Source of the DNA: Phoebastria nigripes
Lineage: Eukaryota; Chordata; Aves; Procellariiformes; Diomedeidae
Direction of reading: 5' to 3'
Assembly (NCBI GenBank): GCA_035582835.1
Contig: JAYKAV010003086.1
Location: 166,161 to 230,160, forward strand
DNA: 64,000 bases
The notes under the pieces are model-generated. The model saw nothing but the letters and a program-made list of their open reading frames with translations. It had not been told where the DNA came from and made no database searches. This document shows, one piece after another, positions 34,032 through 48,424 of this stretch. Numbering within the stretch: position 1 is the first letter of the stretch; each line of letters starts with the position of its first letter. The translations under genes were made by a program, and so were the position numbers.

Positions 34032-36164
34032 ATTTTGTTTTGTTTTGAAGTTCCGTAAAATGCTTTTGGCAAAAAAAAAGACTTGGAGTAGAACACAGGA
34101 ATATGTTACTGTAACACTATGACTTTTGATCTTTCCTCATGGTCCTGCTGATCATGAGGCTGAGTAAACAATGCTCTTGTTCTCCCTTCTTAGGGGGCAG
34201 AGGGTGGAGGTGAAGGATTTTTTTAAATGTTAAGTGCTTTCTTGTTCTCTGTCTTTCAGGGGCTTANGGTCAGGCATACTATACTGACCACAAACTCTGT
34301 GGACCATCCTTCTCTGCAGCTGTTGCACCCTGCCTCAGAAAGACCCTATTGCAGTGTCTATAGTAGTATTAAACGACTCACAGGAAGGGAGGCCTTTGGG
34401 CATGTGCTTATTACAGTATCTGACCAATCAGCTCATGTCCAGTCCATCAGTCTGCTCCAGAAGGACTTAGTGACCTCCTCACTTGTTGTCTGTTAATCTT
34501 AAATATTGTTTCATCATGGACCATATTTTCTGCTCAGCAGAATGATGCTGAATAATCCTGATACATGTAAAATATCCTCCTCTTTTCATTCTAGTAGAGA
34601 AGTGGGGAGGCCAGTACCCTAAGAATGGGAAACCGGAGCAGTCTCTTTTCAAAAGAATGAGCCTCAAACTACAACTTAATTTGAAAGTGAAATCCAGCAT
34701 AGGGATCGTGGGGCCACGAGGAACCACAGCACATCCCAGAAGCATTTGACATATGCACCAGCACCCACAGAAGTCCATGAAAGGCTTTCCAGTGACTTAA
34801 ATAGGCCTTGAATTACATAGATGCTGTAGCTGAATTCCTAAGGATTCCATGAAAATTCCATGAAATAACAACTTCAGCTGTTTGGGACAGAGGCTGCATG
34901 TACCTCTGCATTAATACAAGCAAACCTGTTACTACAGTGACTACAATACATTAGCTCCTGGATTATTGTCCTTCTACTACTGCACAAGTTAAACTCTCAT
35001 AATATAAAAAGTGAAGTCTCTGATTTCAAGAAGTATTTCTCAAAAAAAAAATCAGATCCTGAGCATGGAAAAATGTCTAAAGGCAGAAAATGAAAAACTC
35101 TCTGCCAAAATTATTAATGATATCACTAGCATGATCAATATAGTACATAAGATCAATTGCCTTTTCCTGATGTTCTGTTTACATACATTTTTGTTTTTGC
35201 AATACAGAAGAGTATGGAGGAGAATTTCCCCTCTGTCTAACTCCAAGACATAATTTGTTACCTGGATTTAATTATTTTAAAACGCTATCTTATTCTGTCA
35301 GATATGCTAATGTACAAAAAATAGTTTAGACCCAGAGGACTCTGTCCTACATGGGCCAGACTCCTAAAATATCAGTTCTGGTGACTTTGTGAGCTAAGCT
35401 GTGATTTGTTGTTCTGATTCTGTGTTATTCCTGCTATATACGTATGCATATGTCACAGAAAATAAACAGAACTCTAATTTAGGATAATCACTGAACATTA
35501 TGAAAAGTTCCCATCCTGCAATATTTATGTGCATTTTAAACTTAAAGCAGGCAAGGAGTCCTTGCTGAAACTGGGGCTTATTCAGCTGCTAAAAGTTAAT
35601 CACATAAAGAAGTGACTGTAGGATCAGGGCTTAAATAAACAAAGAAGAGCATGTGGGAAGATTAAGAAAACAAACACATATTTCTTCCCTTAGTTACCAC
35701 AAATTCATAAAATGCAATCAAACCTAGCACAGGTGTACACTCATTGTCTATACTACTTTCTCATAATTTTAACTCAGAAACATACATGTGCACTGCCCAA
35801 ACTGGAAATCAATCACTGCTGGAAAAAGGCTTCTGCCTATCTTAGTTGTGATACAAATCACTAATGAATTCTTATGTGTGTTCCTTATTATGTAAATTTT
35901 TACAGCTATATGACCTTACAAAGAATTACTTGGCAGAATTCTGTCTTTGAAGACTAAGAACCACTTGCCTTACAAATGTCTTCATGGCATTGTATTAATC
36001 TGACAACACATTTCATGTTTCTCTAGATACAAGAAAATTTTGACACGCAATTACATGAATCAATTTTTTTCATTCATAGTTTTTCTTCACTTAGAAGCCA
36101 TTTGATGAATATGTCTGTGCTCTAAATATATACTCAGGAAGATGTTACAGTAATTCTTATTTTC
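34032..36164. other. Anonymous non-coding DNA
   Basis: No gene was recognised. An ambiguous base lies at 34267. A good splice-acceptor-like tract ends at 34259 ahead of an open frame that runs to 34493 (see findings). The rest is AT-rich. Confidence 0.5.
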
Positions 36165-36600
36165 TTGATAGCAGGTATAGACTGTCAGGGAACATCAAAG
36201 GCAGGCTGCTCTGTAGAGGTCAGGGAGCTGGAAGCTAACCATGTTAACAAGGGACCTTACCAACAAGGGCACAGTTCCACAGTAGCAAAACAAAATGAGC
36301 AGAGTATGTTTGTTGACGGTAACCAAGTTCAGCCAAGAGTCCAAATCATTGCACAAGTCTGCAGCGATGAGGCAGGTCCAATGTCAAGCCAGGAATTCAA
36401 TCTGTGGGTAAAGGTCTGGGTCTGGATCAGCAGGATACATGGCTAGACATGGGCATTGCTGCATTGGAGCTGCAGCATAGCACAGGCAGGGACCAAAGGC
36501 AAGATCCTCAGTTTAAAGGCAACTACCAAAAGAAGGAGTGAGGGAAGACCCTGCTGTGGCTTCTTAGCACTGTTTTTGAAGGGGGTGTTAAATGTATGAG
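36165..36600. repeat. Unnamed interspersed-repeat-like block
   Basis: A G+C-richer, 'cagg', 'gcagg' and 'aaggcag'-laden segment stands out from AT-rich flanks, as at 3640-4135. It contains 'ggtctgggtctggatcagcagg' and 'tgcattggagctgcagcatagcac'. It may be a fragment of a moderately repeated bird element. Neither coding capacity nor clear termini were found, and it does not align convincingly end to end with the 3640-4135 block. Confidence 0.25.
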
Positions 36601-39600
36601 ACCTACAACTGTCATAGAACAATAATATCTCTGTCCCTGCTCTGGAAATGTACCTCTCTGTAACTGAGGTGTCTTCAGATTTTAACGTACAGTAGAGACC
36701 ACTGTCTTGGTTATCTGCCTGGATGCAGAATAGTGAGTAGCTCCTCCTGGCTTTTACTACAACTGAAGTGGTTACATCACTGATGATGTGGTTAACCTTT
36801 TCTCACAGAGAATCGTAATTACATTGCATGATCTTTTGATCCAGGCTTTCACTTCAGGATGCAGCCTTATTATTCATCTGTGCATATTATGTGACTTTGT
36901 TGCACAGAAGCAATGGTGCAACCACTGGTGTGCCAACAGCAATTCTTGTCAGATACAAAATGGCAGAATGGTAGGAATCTAAGCCCTGATGGATGGTCTT
37001 ACTGTGATATCCCTGGTGCAACTGTGCCATTTGAACTTTGTCCCACCTAGGGTATAGAGGAAGATTTGCAAGGTTTTGTGGTACAGAGCAGAGCCCCATG
37101 GTAGCATGGGCATTGTATGATTTGGAGATTGAAAAGCTTAGAGATGTCACTATGCAAATCTCCCTCTTTTTTTCAGCTTATATTGCAGATATGCTGGAAG
37201 TTGTTCTGTCACTGATGATGATGAATTCTTTCTGGGTCCCGGGATTCCCTGCTCCATCATATTTTTACTGGTCTAGTTACACTTACACACTGAGGAAAAA
37301 TATGCCCATTTCCCAAAACTGAGAACCAGGTATTCTCTGGATTTTCAATGCCATTTTAAATATTGACATGAAAATTAATAATTGATGTGATAACTAACAT
37401 AATGACTACCAATAAGAAAACCTAGTGGGAGCTGTGTGGGAGGCATAATGATTTTGGGGCAGCATAGCTTACACTTAGATGCATGATGTTTTGTCCAGAG
37501 AAAACCATGTTGCCCTCTTATTAGCAACAATTTGTTTTCAGCTTTGCTGCCTTGTGTCTGTTATTTTAATATGGCCAACAGAAGAAGTTTGAGAGAAGGA
37601 ATGGCATGTGCTTCTTGAGAATCTTTTTCCTTGGCAGACAAAAAAAAAAGGGTTTTGAAGTTTTCTTTACTGTGTCTGACAAAACCCAGCAGCCTTGTAA
37701 CTGCAAAACCTGAAGTATTTCAGAGATCGGTTTTGTCTGTGTTCATGGTATCCATTTCGTGCCAAGGGGCTGACAAAGTCCATTGTAATTGTCATTTATT
37801 AAACTGTAGGTTAGGAATTGCATACAGGAATGTCCAGATTGTTCAGAGAGAAATTGTTATTTATAACTGCTTCAAGTCTGTTCTTTCTCTACGTTAAAGC
37901 ATTTTATGCTATGGCCAGCTGTTCAAACATATAGTTCTGCGTATGTAGAATATTGACACTTTACTTTGAAGTCCGGAGCATTTCAAAAGAAACTACCCTC
38001 CACTTTCTGAACTCAGTATTGGTACTGGCTTCTTTTCCCCCTGATTATTTTGAATTCTAACCAGGTGAATGCAGTTTTGCAGTACTTGAATGTAACTCTT
38101 CTCAAGAAAAGTTAATTGCAATGCATTGTGTAGAGACAGTAATTTTATTTTCTTAGGTGTTTATATAACACCTCTGACCCCTGGCTATAAACCAGCACAT
38201 TTGTGAGGGGAGGTGCTCTTGTGTACCCAGAGTGAAGACATACAAGTGTGACACAGAGAGCAGCAGTTGATCTACAGACATTAATGAAGGAAAACAGCTT
38301 TTGGATACCTGTCAACTTTTAATAATTTTTGGTTGTAGCAGATGGTCTCCAGTTACTACTAAAGGAAATAAACTTCTTTGTACTAGTAGTGGCTTAGTTC
38401 TTCCACTCTCCTACACCAATGTTCATTCAGATGGACTGAATGCTAAAATGAATGCAAGAGCTAGGAAGGACTTTTTTTAAAATTCTGGAATGAATACAGC
38501 TCTTGTTCCGCCAGGCACAAGCTAACCAGTGAAAAGATGCAAGGATTTTGCAAGATTTGAAGGATTAAGGTTTCCCTATGGGCAGTCTATTCTATAATTG
38601 CTTTCAGATTTTCTTGTACTCTGCTTTGGGTACCAGACACCACTGAAGACTGAAGCAAATAGATGTCTTGTGAGATAGGAAGTGGGTGTCGTCTTTGCTG
38701 CTAACAGCATATGACTCATGGTGTACAGAAAAAGTTGCTGCTTGCTGAGGCTGTGCTAGGGTTTTTATTTACCTCTTTTCTTTCTATTGCAGACCAAATT
38801 GGGTCTAATTACTGCTGGGTATATCCTTGCATCTGAAGTTATGCCAAGGCCAAGGCAAACCTGCTATGATTAAACATACATTTTTTTAGCTTGTACCTTT
38901 GCCTTCCTTAAAAAGGCTTATGTTTTCCTTGCTTACAAGTTTCATTCTGGAAAGACTGCAGAAGTGAGAGCAAGCTGCAGAATCATCTTTCTATAGATTT
39001 AGCCATTACTCTAGAAAAAGTCAGCATCTGCATTCCTTAGCCAATTCTGACACACTCTTAAAAATAATAATAGCAATAATAATTTGGGTTTTTTTAAAAA
39101 GTAAAGTGAAACTTTGAAATTTTCTCAACATTCCCCCACTTCCCTCAGTAAATTCTGAAATGTTACTGAGCCTTGGAAACCTGTTCTAACATGTCCCAGT
39201 TCACCTGCGGTTCCTGAGAGTCAAACTCCCAGCTCTGTGTCAGTCACAAGATGCAGAGAGCTCAGAGGGGCTACCAGCCATAGAAGTCCATGACACGAGA
39301 AGCTCAAAGCATTTGATTCAGGTCTTCTAGGGATGCTGGCTCAAAGGTGAGGAAGATAGAAAGACCTCTTGAGATTTTCATGGTCCCTGCTTTGAAGTCA
39401 AGGTTAGTCCAGGTTCTACTGGTCCAAGTGATGGGTCTTCCCGACTCCCAGCTTAGTTGTGGGGCTTCTGAGCTTCTTGTTGTGGAGCTGAAAGCAGAAC
39501 TTTGGAAGCCATGAAGTCCCTATCTCTGGGGAATTCTGTATTATGGGACTGTCCTGAAGCCATGAACTCTAGACGTCCAGGTGAATTGAAAGAATCAGTT

Positions 39601-41184
39601 ATAGTTTTATTTTTAGTATCTGATTTTACATAGCATGTCAGATCTGTCAAAAGAAGCATGGTTGTGTTTTGGCAGAAGTTCATTGATATTAACATGTTTT
39701 CTAAAAATCTTTAATCAGTGGATTTTTTTGAAAACTTACTTCATTAGAAAATTCCTTCTTTTATCAATTAGGAAAAAAAGAATCAGAGCTATGTACCTGA
39801 ATAACAGGAGTAGCTGTATGTGATATTTACTGCTAGAAAAGAAAATTCAGGCAAGCTGAATGCTAAAATGAATACAAAAGCAATGGAAAACTGGGACCAG
39901 AGGGATTGAAATCTTTGCTGTTTTCTGCTAGCTTGGATCCTAAACCAGCATACAGTTTGGTAAGGCCATAGTAGCATCATGAAGACCCAGCATAGCCTTG
40001 AAAATGGAAACTGCGCAGGGAAAAGAGTAAGGGCAGATGGAATGTACTGAATCTTGTCAACATTCTTTTCAACGTTACTGACTGGGGTATGACCAAAGTG
40101 TTGCAATATATGACTAATGAGTGGTTCAGTCATTCTGTGCTTGAGTTGGAAATGTTCAGTTGACACTGGGGTGAAGTTGACACATTTGGGTCAAGACACT
40201 GTTTGAAAGATGGCTTCACTGCACAGAAATTAGAGGTTGTCCAACATAATGCTGAATGCTTTATAAAAATTGCTATGAATTCCACAGATGAATGGATTTC
40301 CTGGTGTACTGAACACATACAAATTTTTAAACTCATACAAAATTTTTTAAATGGCTGGGAACCTTATAAGAACTGTTGATATTGAATGGACTTTTAAAGA
40401 AGCTCTAAATCACAGAAATGCATTTTCAACCACCTATATGGAGAGATTGTGAAATTGGTGCAAAATTTTGTTTTCAGAAGTCCTGATACAAGTTTGGGCT
40501 TTAAGGAAAAAAGGAGAAAAAATTGTCTTAAATTACAAACTTTATAAATATCAAAGGGGACTTTGATTTGACCAACCTCAAGTTTTTCTAATTCTATTAT
40601 CTGCAATGAAAATCTGTCATCTCATGAAATTTGCCAAGTAACCGATTCCTTGTGTTTGGGTAATAATAACAACCATAAAGATAACCAGAAGTCTGTGAGA
40701 TGTCTCTCTCTGTCTCTCTTAGCTGACTTATATGGGAAGTGTGAAATCACTGGTAGAATTGAGAGCTGATTTATATTTCTACCTCATATAAGAAGTTGCA
40801 CAAACAACTTTAATTGTGTTCAAATGAGAGAAATACACCATGCACTGCAAATCCCATAGCTTTTTTTCTTTAGCACAATAATGGCCAAAGAGCTTGATCC
40901 AGATACACAATGCGGAATTTCTTTTTTCACTAAAAGGTGTTTTATTTTGTGGATTTGGTTGGACATGGAAAGCCAGACTGGGCAGGAATTTGGATATTGT
41001 TATTGCTGTCTTTGTTACAAGAAGTTATGTAAGAAGCAGTTAATCAAAGCAAAAACATTTCTATGATGTCTATAAAGTAGATAAAAAATAAGCAGACTAA
41101 AGGTATGCCACTGTCAGTGTTTCAATCATCTGATGATAGTCTACAATAAATCAGAATACTCAAAAGCATAAAATTAAGCATAAG
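36601..41184. other. Anonymous non-coding DNA
   Basis: No gene or confident transposon was seen. 39190-39600 is a little G+C-richer, with the word 'gaagccatgaa' appearing twice (near 39507 and 39556). A short (TCTC)n occurs near 40701-40718. Confidence 0.5.
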
Positions 41185-41667
41185 AAAGACATGGACCTGC
41201 TTGATTGGGTCCAGAGGAGGGCCACAAAGATGATCAGGGGGATGGAGCACCTCCCCTATAGGACAGGCTGAGACAGTTGGGGTTGTTTAACCTAGAGAAG
41301 AGAAGGCTCCGGGGAGACCTTATTGCTGCCTTCCAGTACTTAAAGGGGGCCTACAGGAAAGATGGGGAGGGACTCTTTATCAGGGAGTGTAGTGATAGGA
41401 CAAGGGGTAATGGGTTTAAACTGAAAGAGGGTAGATTTAGATTAGATATTAGGAAGAAATTCTTAACTGTGAGGGTGGGGAGACACTGGAACAGGTTGCC
41501 CGGAGAAGTTGTGGATGCCCCTTCCCTGGAATTGTTCAAGGCCAGGTTGGATGGAGCTTTGAGCAACCTGATCTAGTGGAAGGTGTCCCTGCCCATGGCA
41601 AGGGGGTTGGAACTAGATGACCATTAAGGTCCCTTCCAACCCAAACCATTCTATGATTCTATGATGC
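41185..41667 (+). mobile_element. CR1 LINE 3' end, well preserved
   Basis: An open frame from 41277 to 41573 encodes the final 99 residues of CR1 ORF2. Peptides include FNLEKRRLRGDLIAAFQYLK, LFIRECSDRTRGNGFKLKEG, FLTVRVGRHWNRLPGEVVDA and SLELFKARLDGALSNL. Upstream DLLDWVQRRATKMIRGMEHL-like sequence starts at about 41190. The 3' UTR ends with the ATTCTATGATTCTATGAT repeat (41650-41667). It is the most intact CR1 piece in the window, which suggests a younger copy, but it is 5'-truncated to about 480 bp and cannot move on its own. Confidence 0.92.
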
Positions 41668-43892
41668 ACTGCCACTGAGCAGTATAAAAACAAACAAAAA
41701 AAAATTATACCTCAGTCAGACGTCAAGCACCGTCTCACAGAGCCACCGTCTCTCCCTTGCAATATGGTAAATGCCATAGTAAATCCTACTACCTCAGGGA
41801 TGGGTGCTGACATGCAGTCTGATTTATCTCAAGAAGGTAAACTGTTGCCAAGTAGTTTTACAATACATTTGCTAGGCTCACTGTTTGCTTTTTAAAAACA
41901 ACAACATATGCTTAAAATGCAAAAGCAGTCTGAGTATTATAATACCAAGACTTGCTTGAAATAATGCTTTGCAATGTTTTCAGCAAGATTCTGCAGGACT
42001 TCTGGGAGTTGCTAGTTTAAGGACATGTAGTATAAAATTTCTTTCTGTAACATTTACCTCATTTGTCTTTTTTTCTTCCTCCACATTCTCCCTGTGCAGC
42101 CTTCAATCCTGTTGCAAGGACTTTAAACTTTTATAGTTCCTGGGAAACTTTTACAAAGTATTTGCTTTGTCATGTGCTCATTTTTATGTTCTCTGTTACA
42201 GGTGACAGAGGAATACCTATTGTGAGGCTTTTGAGATTGTATTTCTCCAAGATTATTTCTTGTATATCTTGTATATCAGCAAAAACCCCATATCGTTTAG
42301 TAAAGTTAACATAGGAGAGTTGCTTGTTAGAAACGTTACAGTTAACAAGATAAAGTAAAAATTTTACTCCATAGTCCTTCTAGAATAATGCTATTTGTGA
42401 AAGGAAGGCTAACAAAAATACTATTAGTGTCTGTCATGATTTGCTTCTGCAAAGTGTTCTGGACTATATCACTTAGAGTGCTGTTAGTATTTACAGCCAT
42501 ATCAAGCATGTTAACTATCAAAAAAACCTCTCTGCTGCATGGAAAATATTTTTCATTATATGATCCATTCCATAGCGTATATGATCAGTGATGATGTAAA
42601 AGTCTGATTTCCTACTGATTGTAGTCAGGTCAAAGAATATACAAGGACTTGATAAATCAGTTCTGTAAGAAGCACAGTAACAGATAGGTCTGCTATTACC
42701 CTGTATCACAGAGCTAGAGAAACCTGTCTATGTCTAAGAAACATCTGTTTTAGTAACTCTTCATGCAAAGGTGCTTTGTCTTTCCCTTTTAAACAAATAA
42801 TCCTTTAGTCATTAGCTTTACTTTTGGGGGATTTAATGCTACCTATCAGTAGGACTTCTGTTAGCTTTTTACAGTAAAGATACTGTGTAGGATTCTTTTG
42901 CTAAAGCTATGTGAAGTTTCAATGAGATGTGAATTCAACATAAATTTAGCCAGAAAATAAAAATGTCTGTTGCCAGGAACAATGAGGATATCACCACATA
43001 ACAGAGGAAAACGTTATCATTTTCTTAAAAGCAACAAGATGTTCAGCCTTTTAACTGCACCATGCGTTTTGATTGTAAGGGACCTGTTTTGGAAATTTCA
43101 CGTTACTTTGCTAACAATGAGATGATTATGAATAAGAAGATAGCACAGCCACAGTTCAGGAGAGTATTTCAGCACGTCCCTGCTTTTAGAAACATGAATA
43201 CTCACATTAGTGGGGTAACATGTCCCAAAAGGCACATCTCTAAGTGCCATTCTGAACCAGAGTCTAAAAAAACACCATCCTGCAGCCTACTGATATCTTG
43301 AGAAGAGGCTTGAAAATGTCCAATGTCTCCTGAAACTGATAGAAGCAGAACTTGGGAAGCAATTCTTCCAAACTTCCCAGGATTGTGCCCATAAAAATTA
43401 GTAGGATGGAAAATGCCTGGCAAGCAAAGCTGTATGAACGTTCAGGTGTTTGTAGTATTGATATTTACCATAAAATTAATGGCAGGGATTTTCATAGCAC
43501 TCCAGGAGCCTGAGACATCTTCCATGTTTCTTTTTTACTGCAATTCCTATGCACCCTGTTTTCCTAGCATTTGCTGCTTAAACCTTCCTCTCGCCCTCAC
43601 GTACTTTTCTATAGACCTTTTTTTAAAGTGTCTTCTTCAAAAGAAATGCTGTCTACCACTCTTCCACTCCTCCAAGATTTTTCTAAAGGCATGTTACTTC
43701 CTTAGGAAATCAGTGGAACAGGTTCTTGACTTCAAGTACATGCATAAAAGTTTGCGCAATGTGGCCTTGAAGTTCTCAGAGCAGACTTGTTACCTCCTAG
43801 TCACCTTTAAAATGCCAATAATATTCACAGTAACATATCAGTGAGTAATGACAGCTACAAAAGATGATTGTCCACCCATAAAGCAAAACCAT
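41668..43892. other. Anonymous non-coding DNA
   Basis: No gene was recognised. Open frames are up to 143 codons (43413-43844, which extends past the boundary) and show no family resemblance. Confidence 0.5.
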
Positions 43893-44120
43893 GGAAATGC
43901 AGGTTGGAAGGAAAGCAACTCTGAAGATCGTCTATTCCAACTTCCCACTCAAATGGGTCATGATCATTACTAGATCAGATCAGCTTTGGCTTTGTGTGGT
44001 TAGCCTTGAACTTCCTAGATGTAATGTACCTCCTTGGAGATAAATCTTTTAACACTTCTAACTGGTTTATATACATGGCATTGCCTATGGCCTGGCAACT
44101 GAAAGCAAAACATGATGCTT
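43893..44120 (-). mobile_element. CR1 LINE 3' end, old and diverged
   Basis: In plus orientation the words 'caggttggaaggaaagcaactctgaag', 'cgtctattccaacttccc', 'actagatcagatcagctttggctttgtg' and 'cttgaacttcctagatgtaatg' follow the order of the reverse complement of a CR1 3' end. The terminal repeat is lost. It overlaps non-significant open frames on both strands. Confidence 0.65.
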
Positions 44121-47100
44121 CTTGGGAAGATGATCCTGCAAGCAGCACTGGCAACGTCATTCTCTTCTGCGTACACTGTTACTCAGTTCCGCCCTGATAT
44201 AACACTGGATACCAGTCACTGGAGTCTGTAGCTAGAAGGGTTTGTACTGTATGGCCAAGGAAGAAGCAAGAGCTCTGTCTAGTTTTATTATTTCCAGTAG
44301 TTCTGGTGTGAGCATTGAAGTGAAAGGAATGAAAAATAAACTTATATTTTAGATACATAAATGAAGTAACTATTTTAAGGGGCTACTTTTTAAATTATGC
44401 TTTAATCAGTTATTCCTACGTTATGTANTCATTTCACTGGCATTAGAAAACAATTTGTTGTGAAATGTGTGTCTGGAGACTATATTAAATAAGCATAGAA
44501 TTCTGACTGCTCTAGGTTCTAAATATGGTTTGCAAAATCTATGCTTAAAAATGTGAGAGTTATTAAATGTGATTCTAAAGCAAATAGTTTCACTCCTCAT
44601 GGCCTCTCATAACCCTTAGCGTGCTGGGGACAAATGAAGTGGAGCTGCACAACAAAAATGTTAAAACATGGCAGTGGCTGATTTTTTTAAAGATCTGCAC
44701 CTAGAAAAACATTTTTCACAAACTGTGAATCCAGACCACTGTAATTCAAACAGTAACTCCATTGATCAATGTATGGAATGAAAGAAATTCCTATGGAATG
44801 TAGGAAACTGTAGAAAGAGAAAGGTAGCCACTAAAGCAGTCTGTATAAAGAAAACAGGTAAGCAGTGTGTGCTTTGAAAAAAATCCTTTTATTTTGTAAT
44901 CATGTTTTAGATATGATGCTGACTGAGGCATTTAGCATTTAGATGATACATTTAGCAGATGATACTTTGCTGGGCTTCATTTTGAGAGTTAAAACACATT
45001 TTGTCATAAGTGAATTTGATTCAGAAGCTAAGCAATAAATTCCCATTCATTTTCACCTTTAAAATGAAGACTTAGAAGGGAATTTTAAAACTGCTTGTCA
45101 GGAGCATGACTGTCATAAATATGTATGATGAAATTACAAAGATATGAAGAAAAAAGTGGAGAAGGATCATGTTTAGGCATACAATTAATCTGCTTCCTCT
45201 CTCAGGTTGGGATCCTCTTGGAAATTAAGTAGAAAAATGTGACAAGTATTCCAATGTAGTTTCAATTTACCTTTCCCTAGCTCTAAATTTCCAAAAGTTG
45301 AAACTACGTGTGTTCCATAAAGCATTGTTTCTTTTCTGTAGTGGAGGATGTTTAGTTCACTGAAGAGAGTGAACTCTGGAAATATCGCTAGTACATCAAT
45401 ATATAAATGATGGAGTAATATGTGTAATGTATAAATCTTCTGTGGACTTGATTAGATTTTACAGTTTTCAACAGAAAAGAAATTGAAAGAAAAGACTGAA
45501 ACTGTCAGCCAAGTAGAAAAATTTCAGCAGTCAGGACCCAATCCTCTGATTGGGCTGAAGGATTTATAATTCCACCTAGAAGTAGGCTTGTGTGAATTAA
45601 AGATAATAATGATATTGAACAAACAGGCTGTGAAGTAATATCAAAATATGGTTTGGAAATAAAGATAAACAAATACATATATCTGGCATTACTTTTTTTC
45701 TTACTATGCCTCTACACAGAAAACACTGATATATGTTTTAAAAGTCAGTTACAAATATTGGAATATTTCTACATCCACCAGAAAAAGTGACAAAGATACA
45801 TCACACAGTTATTCATACAGAAGTGAATAATTACATGAGTCATGCAGAGCAACTAATGAAAGAGGCAATTGTTGTTTATTCCTCCCAAATAGTATATTCC
45901 ACTTTTCTTTTTCAGGATGCTCAGAAAGCATCTTTTTATTACTGTATTCATTTTCCATCATAGAAAAAAATAGCTAAAGTATTTACAGACTAGGAATTCT
46001 TCATTGATACACTCTAATGTAAAAAAGAAGAGTCAGTCTGGAGAGTTTATGTATGGAGTTGGTAGTAGGTAATTTTCTCTGCTTCCAAGTGTTTGTAACA
46101 TAGGAGGGAGACATCTAGACAATTTTACGTGTGTGGATTAAAGGAAGGTCACCAAACTGGCTTAAAAATTGTCAAAATCCAATCTATTCAGTTGCATCAT
46201 TGAATAACCATTAGCATATCTAGGTTTAGATGGATGCAAGAACTTTTTTTTATTACGAGAAAGGAGAATAATAGTATGATCAATATCTTTTGAAGTAGAG
46301 TAAGTGTATTTTCCAAGAGCTGTCCAGTTCATGAAAGTATTTGGTTAAAACATGGCTGAGAAATCATCAAATACAGTTCTGGGATCATATTTTAAGATGT
46401 GCTGAACAACAGTGAAGATTTTTGAATAGATTTAAAAAAAAAAAATGTTTTGGGAATAAGCTATAGAAATGTATTCTGCTTCAGTAATTATGAACCACAA
46501 AAAATTGTGGTTTGACAATCATTAATAGCTCATCTGTGCACTATCCAGTCATGAAAAAGTATTTATTTAATATCAATCAGGCAGTATGCTTCACTGGTTC
46601 AGATGAAATTTTGCTGTATGCCTGTGTCTGATCAGATCAAAGTACTAGAATTGGGCAGTCCAGAAATACACAAATTTCAACTTAATGCTCAAGGCTCAAT
46701 TCTACCATATTGGCTTTATAGGACCAGTGAGGAGACAAACAATTCTTGGCAGACTGTAAAGGCAGTCTATGCAAAGCTAAACTAGAAAATGCTGCCTTAA
46801 CATTAGCTGGCGATGATATTTTTATACAATTCCAGAAACCCTGGAACCTAAATATATTGTGTTGTTAAACTGTCCCAGAATTATAATCCGAAGACATTTG
46901 GCATGGCTTCATTTTTTATTTTACAATGAGATAAAGTGTATCAATGCATCTCTTAAAAGAATTACTTGTGTATCATAACAATTTTGTTGTGTTGCTTTCA
47001 TGAATTAAAAAAGGCTAATTAAAAAAACTGTTGTAAAACAAACACAAAATGGGTGCATGAAAATAATCAGAGTTCAGAAGGCATTTGCAATCCCTGTTGA

Positions 47101-48424
47101 ACTAACTTTCTCTGGCCTATATGGAGTCTCCTTTTCACTCAAAAATGGCACAGTTAGTTAATTTCATTAGTGGCTATGCTAAGTAAATGTTACAGTCCTG
47201 TTAGCAGTTAATGACCCATCAGTAAAATAAATTTTCATTTCCAAAGGGAAGTATGTTATTTTTCCAGTTGTCTGTGGAGGGCATGTGCTTTTTTTCTCAC
47301 TTTTCAGTGTATTATTCCTCTGCCTTGTGTCCACTATTTGTTTTTCTTCAAGAGAGTAAACCACAACCATTCCTACTTGAAGTGCTCCACATTTCCTTGG
47401 TGCTTGTTGTATTTGGGTGCAGCAAGCATGCTGGAGAATTTGGCTTGTATTTTCATTCTGTCCCACTACTGGACTAAGTACAAATACAAGTACTTATTTC
47501 AGACTTGTCTTAATGGAAATAGATGAGCAATAAATATCCAATCTTTAGTCTGAAATACCTGTAGCTGCCACATAGGCAAAGGATCAAGCAACACAAGGTC
47601 CTGCTGTTAGCAAACACTTCACCAACTGCTTCAAAACTAGACTGAGCAGCTCTTGTTCAGAAAAAAAATCTGTTACCACATACTGTTTTAATGTTTATGG
47701 GGATTCCAGAGTGGTTGCATAATTTGAATGAATTTGTCATACTTGTGCATTTTGGATCATGTAGTCCCAGAAAGAAATTTTTTGTCATTATAAAGTCACA
47801 ACTGGGTAAGTTAAATTAAAAAAAAAAAAGTGTGCATGTTTGTGTGTGTGTATATATATACACATATGTATCTCAGCAGCATTGATCGAGAGCAGAGTAC
47901 AGGCTTGTAGGCTTTTGGTGCATCACCCTGCTATCATGGTTAACTACCTGAGCAGTCTGGCAGTTTGCACAGCAAGAGTTATTCAGTCCCTGGTTTTTAG
48001 ACTATTTCTCCTTAGTGGCATGTTTTGTTGAAACTAAAATGGGACTTCCAAGTGGGAAGTCAATCAGTGGCTCTCTTCAGTATGAAAAATACTTTGATAT
48101 GAAAGGATAAGAAAAAATGAGAAAAATAAATACTTTTGAATCTGTTCATTGATACTTTTTAATAAATACAGATATAGATTATTTTTGATATATATTAATA
48201 TGTGGCCTATCTGGATCCCATTTTCACCTTTTTTGTCTCTCAAGAATTTAACTTCCTCTCCTGCAAAATGTTGTGCTTGGACACTTTCTGTTCCCTTTGT
48301 TTTTCAAGACACTTGCACAACTGTTCTACGATTGTTGTACTGTTAGAATCAGTTCTGGATGGAGGTAAAGGGTGAAGGAACTGTAAGGGTAGGCTTGACC
48401 ATCTGTTGTAATCCTGTCTTTTGG
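44121..48424. other. Anonymous non-coding DNA
   Basis: No gene was recognised. An ambiguous base lies at 44428. A GT/TA microsatellite occupies 47840-47870. The AT-rich interval 46890-47060 has many ATTA/TAAT words and may be a conserved element or simple AT bias. Confidence 0.5.
47840..47870. repeat. (TG)n(TA)n compound microsatellite
   Basis: tgtgtgtgtgtatatatatacacatatgta, directly after an A10-type run and 'gtgtgcatg'. Confidence 0.8.

Noticed and set aside
33810..34096. Overlapping open frames on both strands in the pyrimidine tract
   Set aside because: Low-complexity Pro/Phe/Leu and Lys/Glu/Gly frames are artefacts of a microsatellite.
43413..43844. 143-codon open frame
   Set aside because: No recognisable domain; Leu/Phe/Cys-rich composition typical of chance frames in AT-rich DNA.
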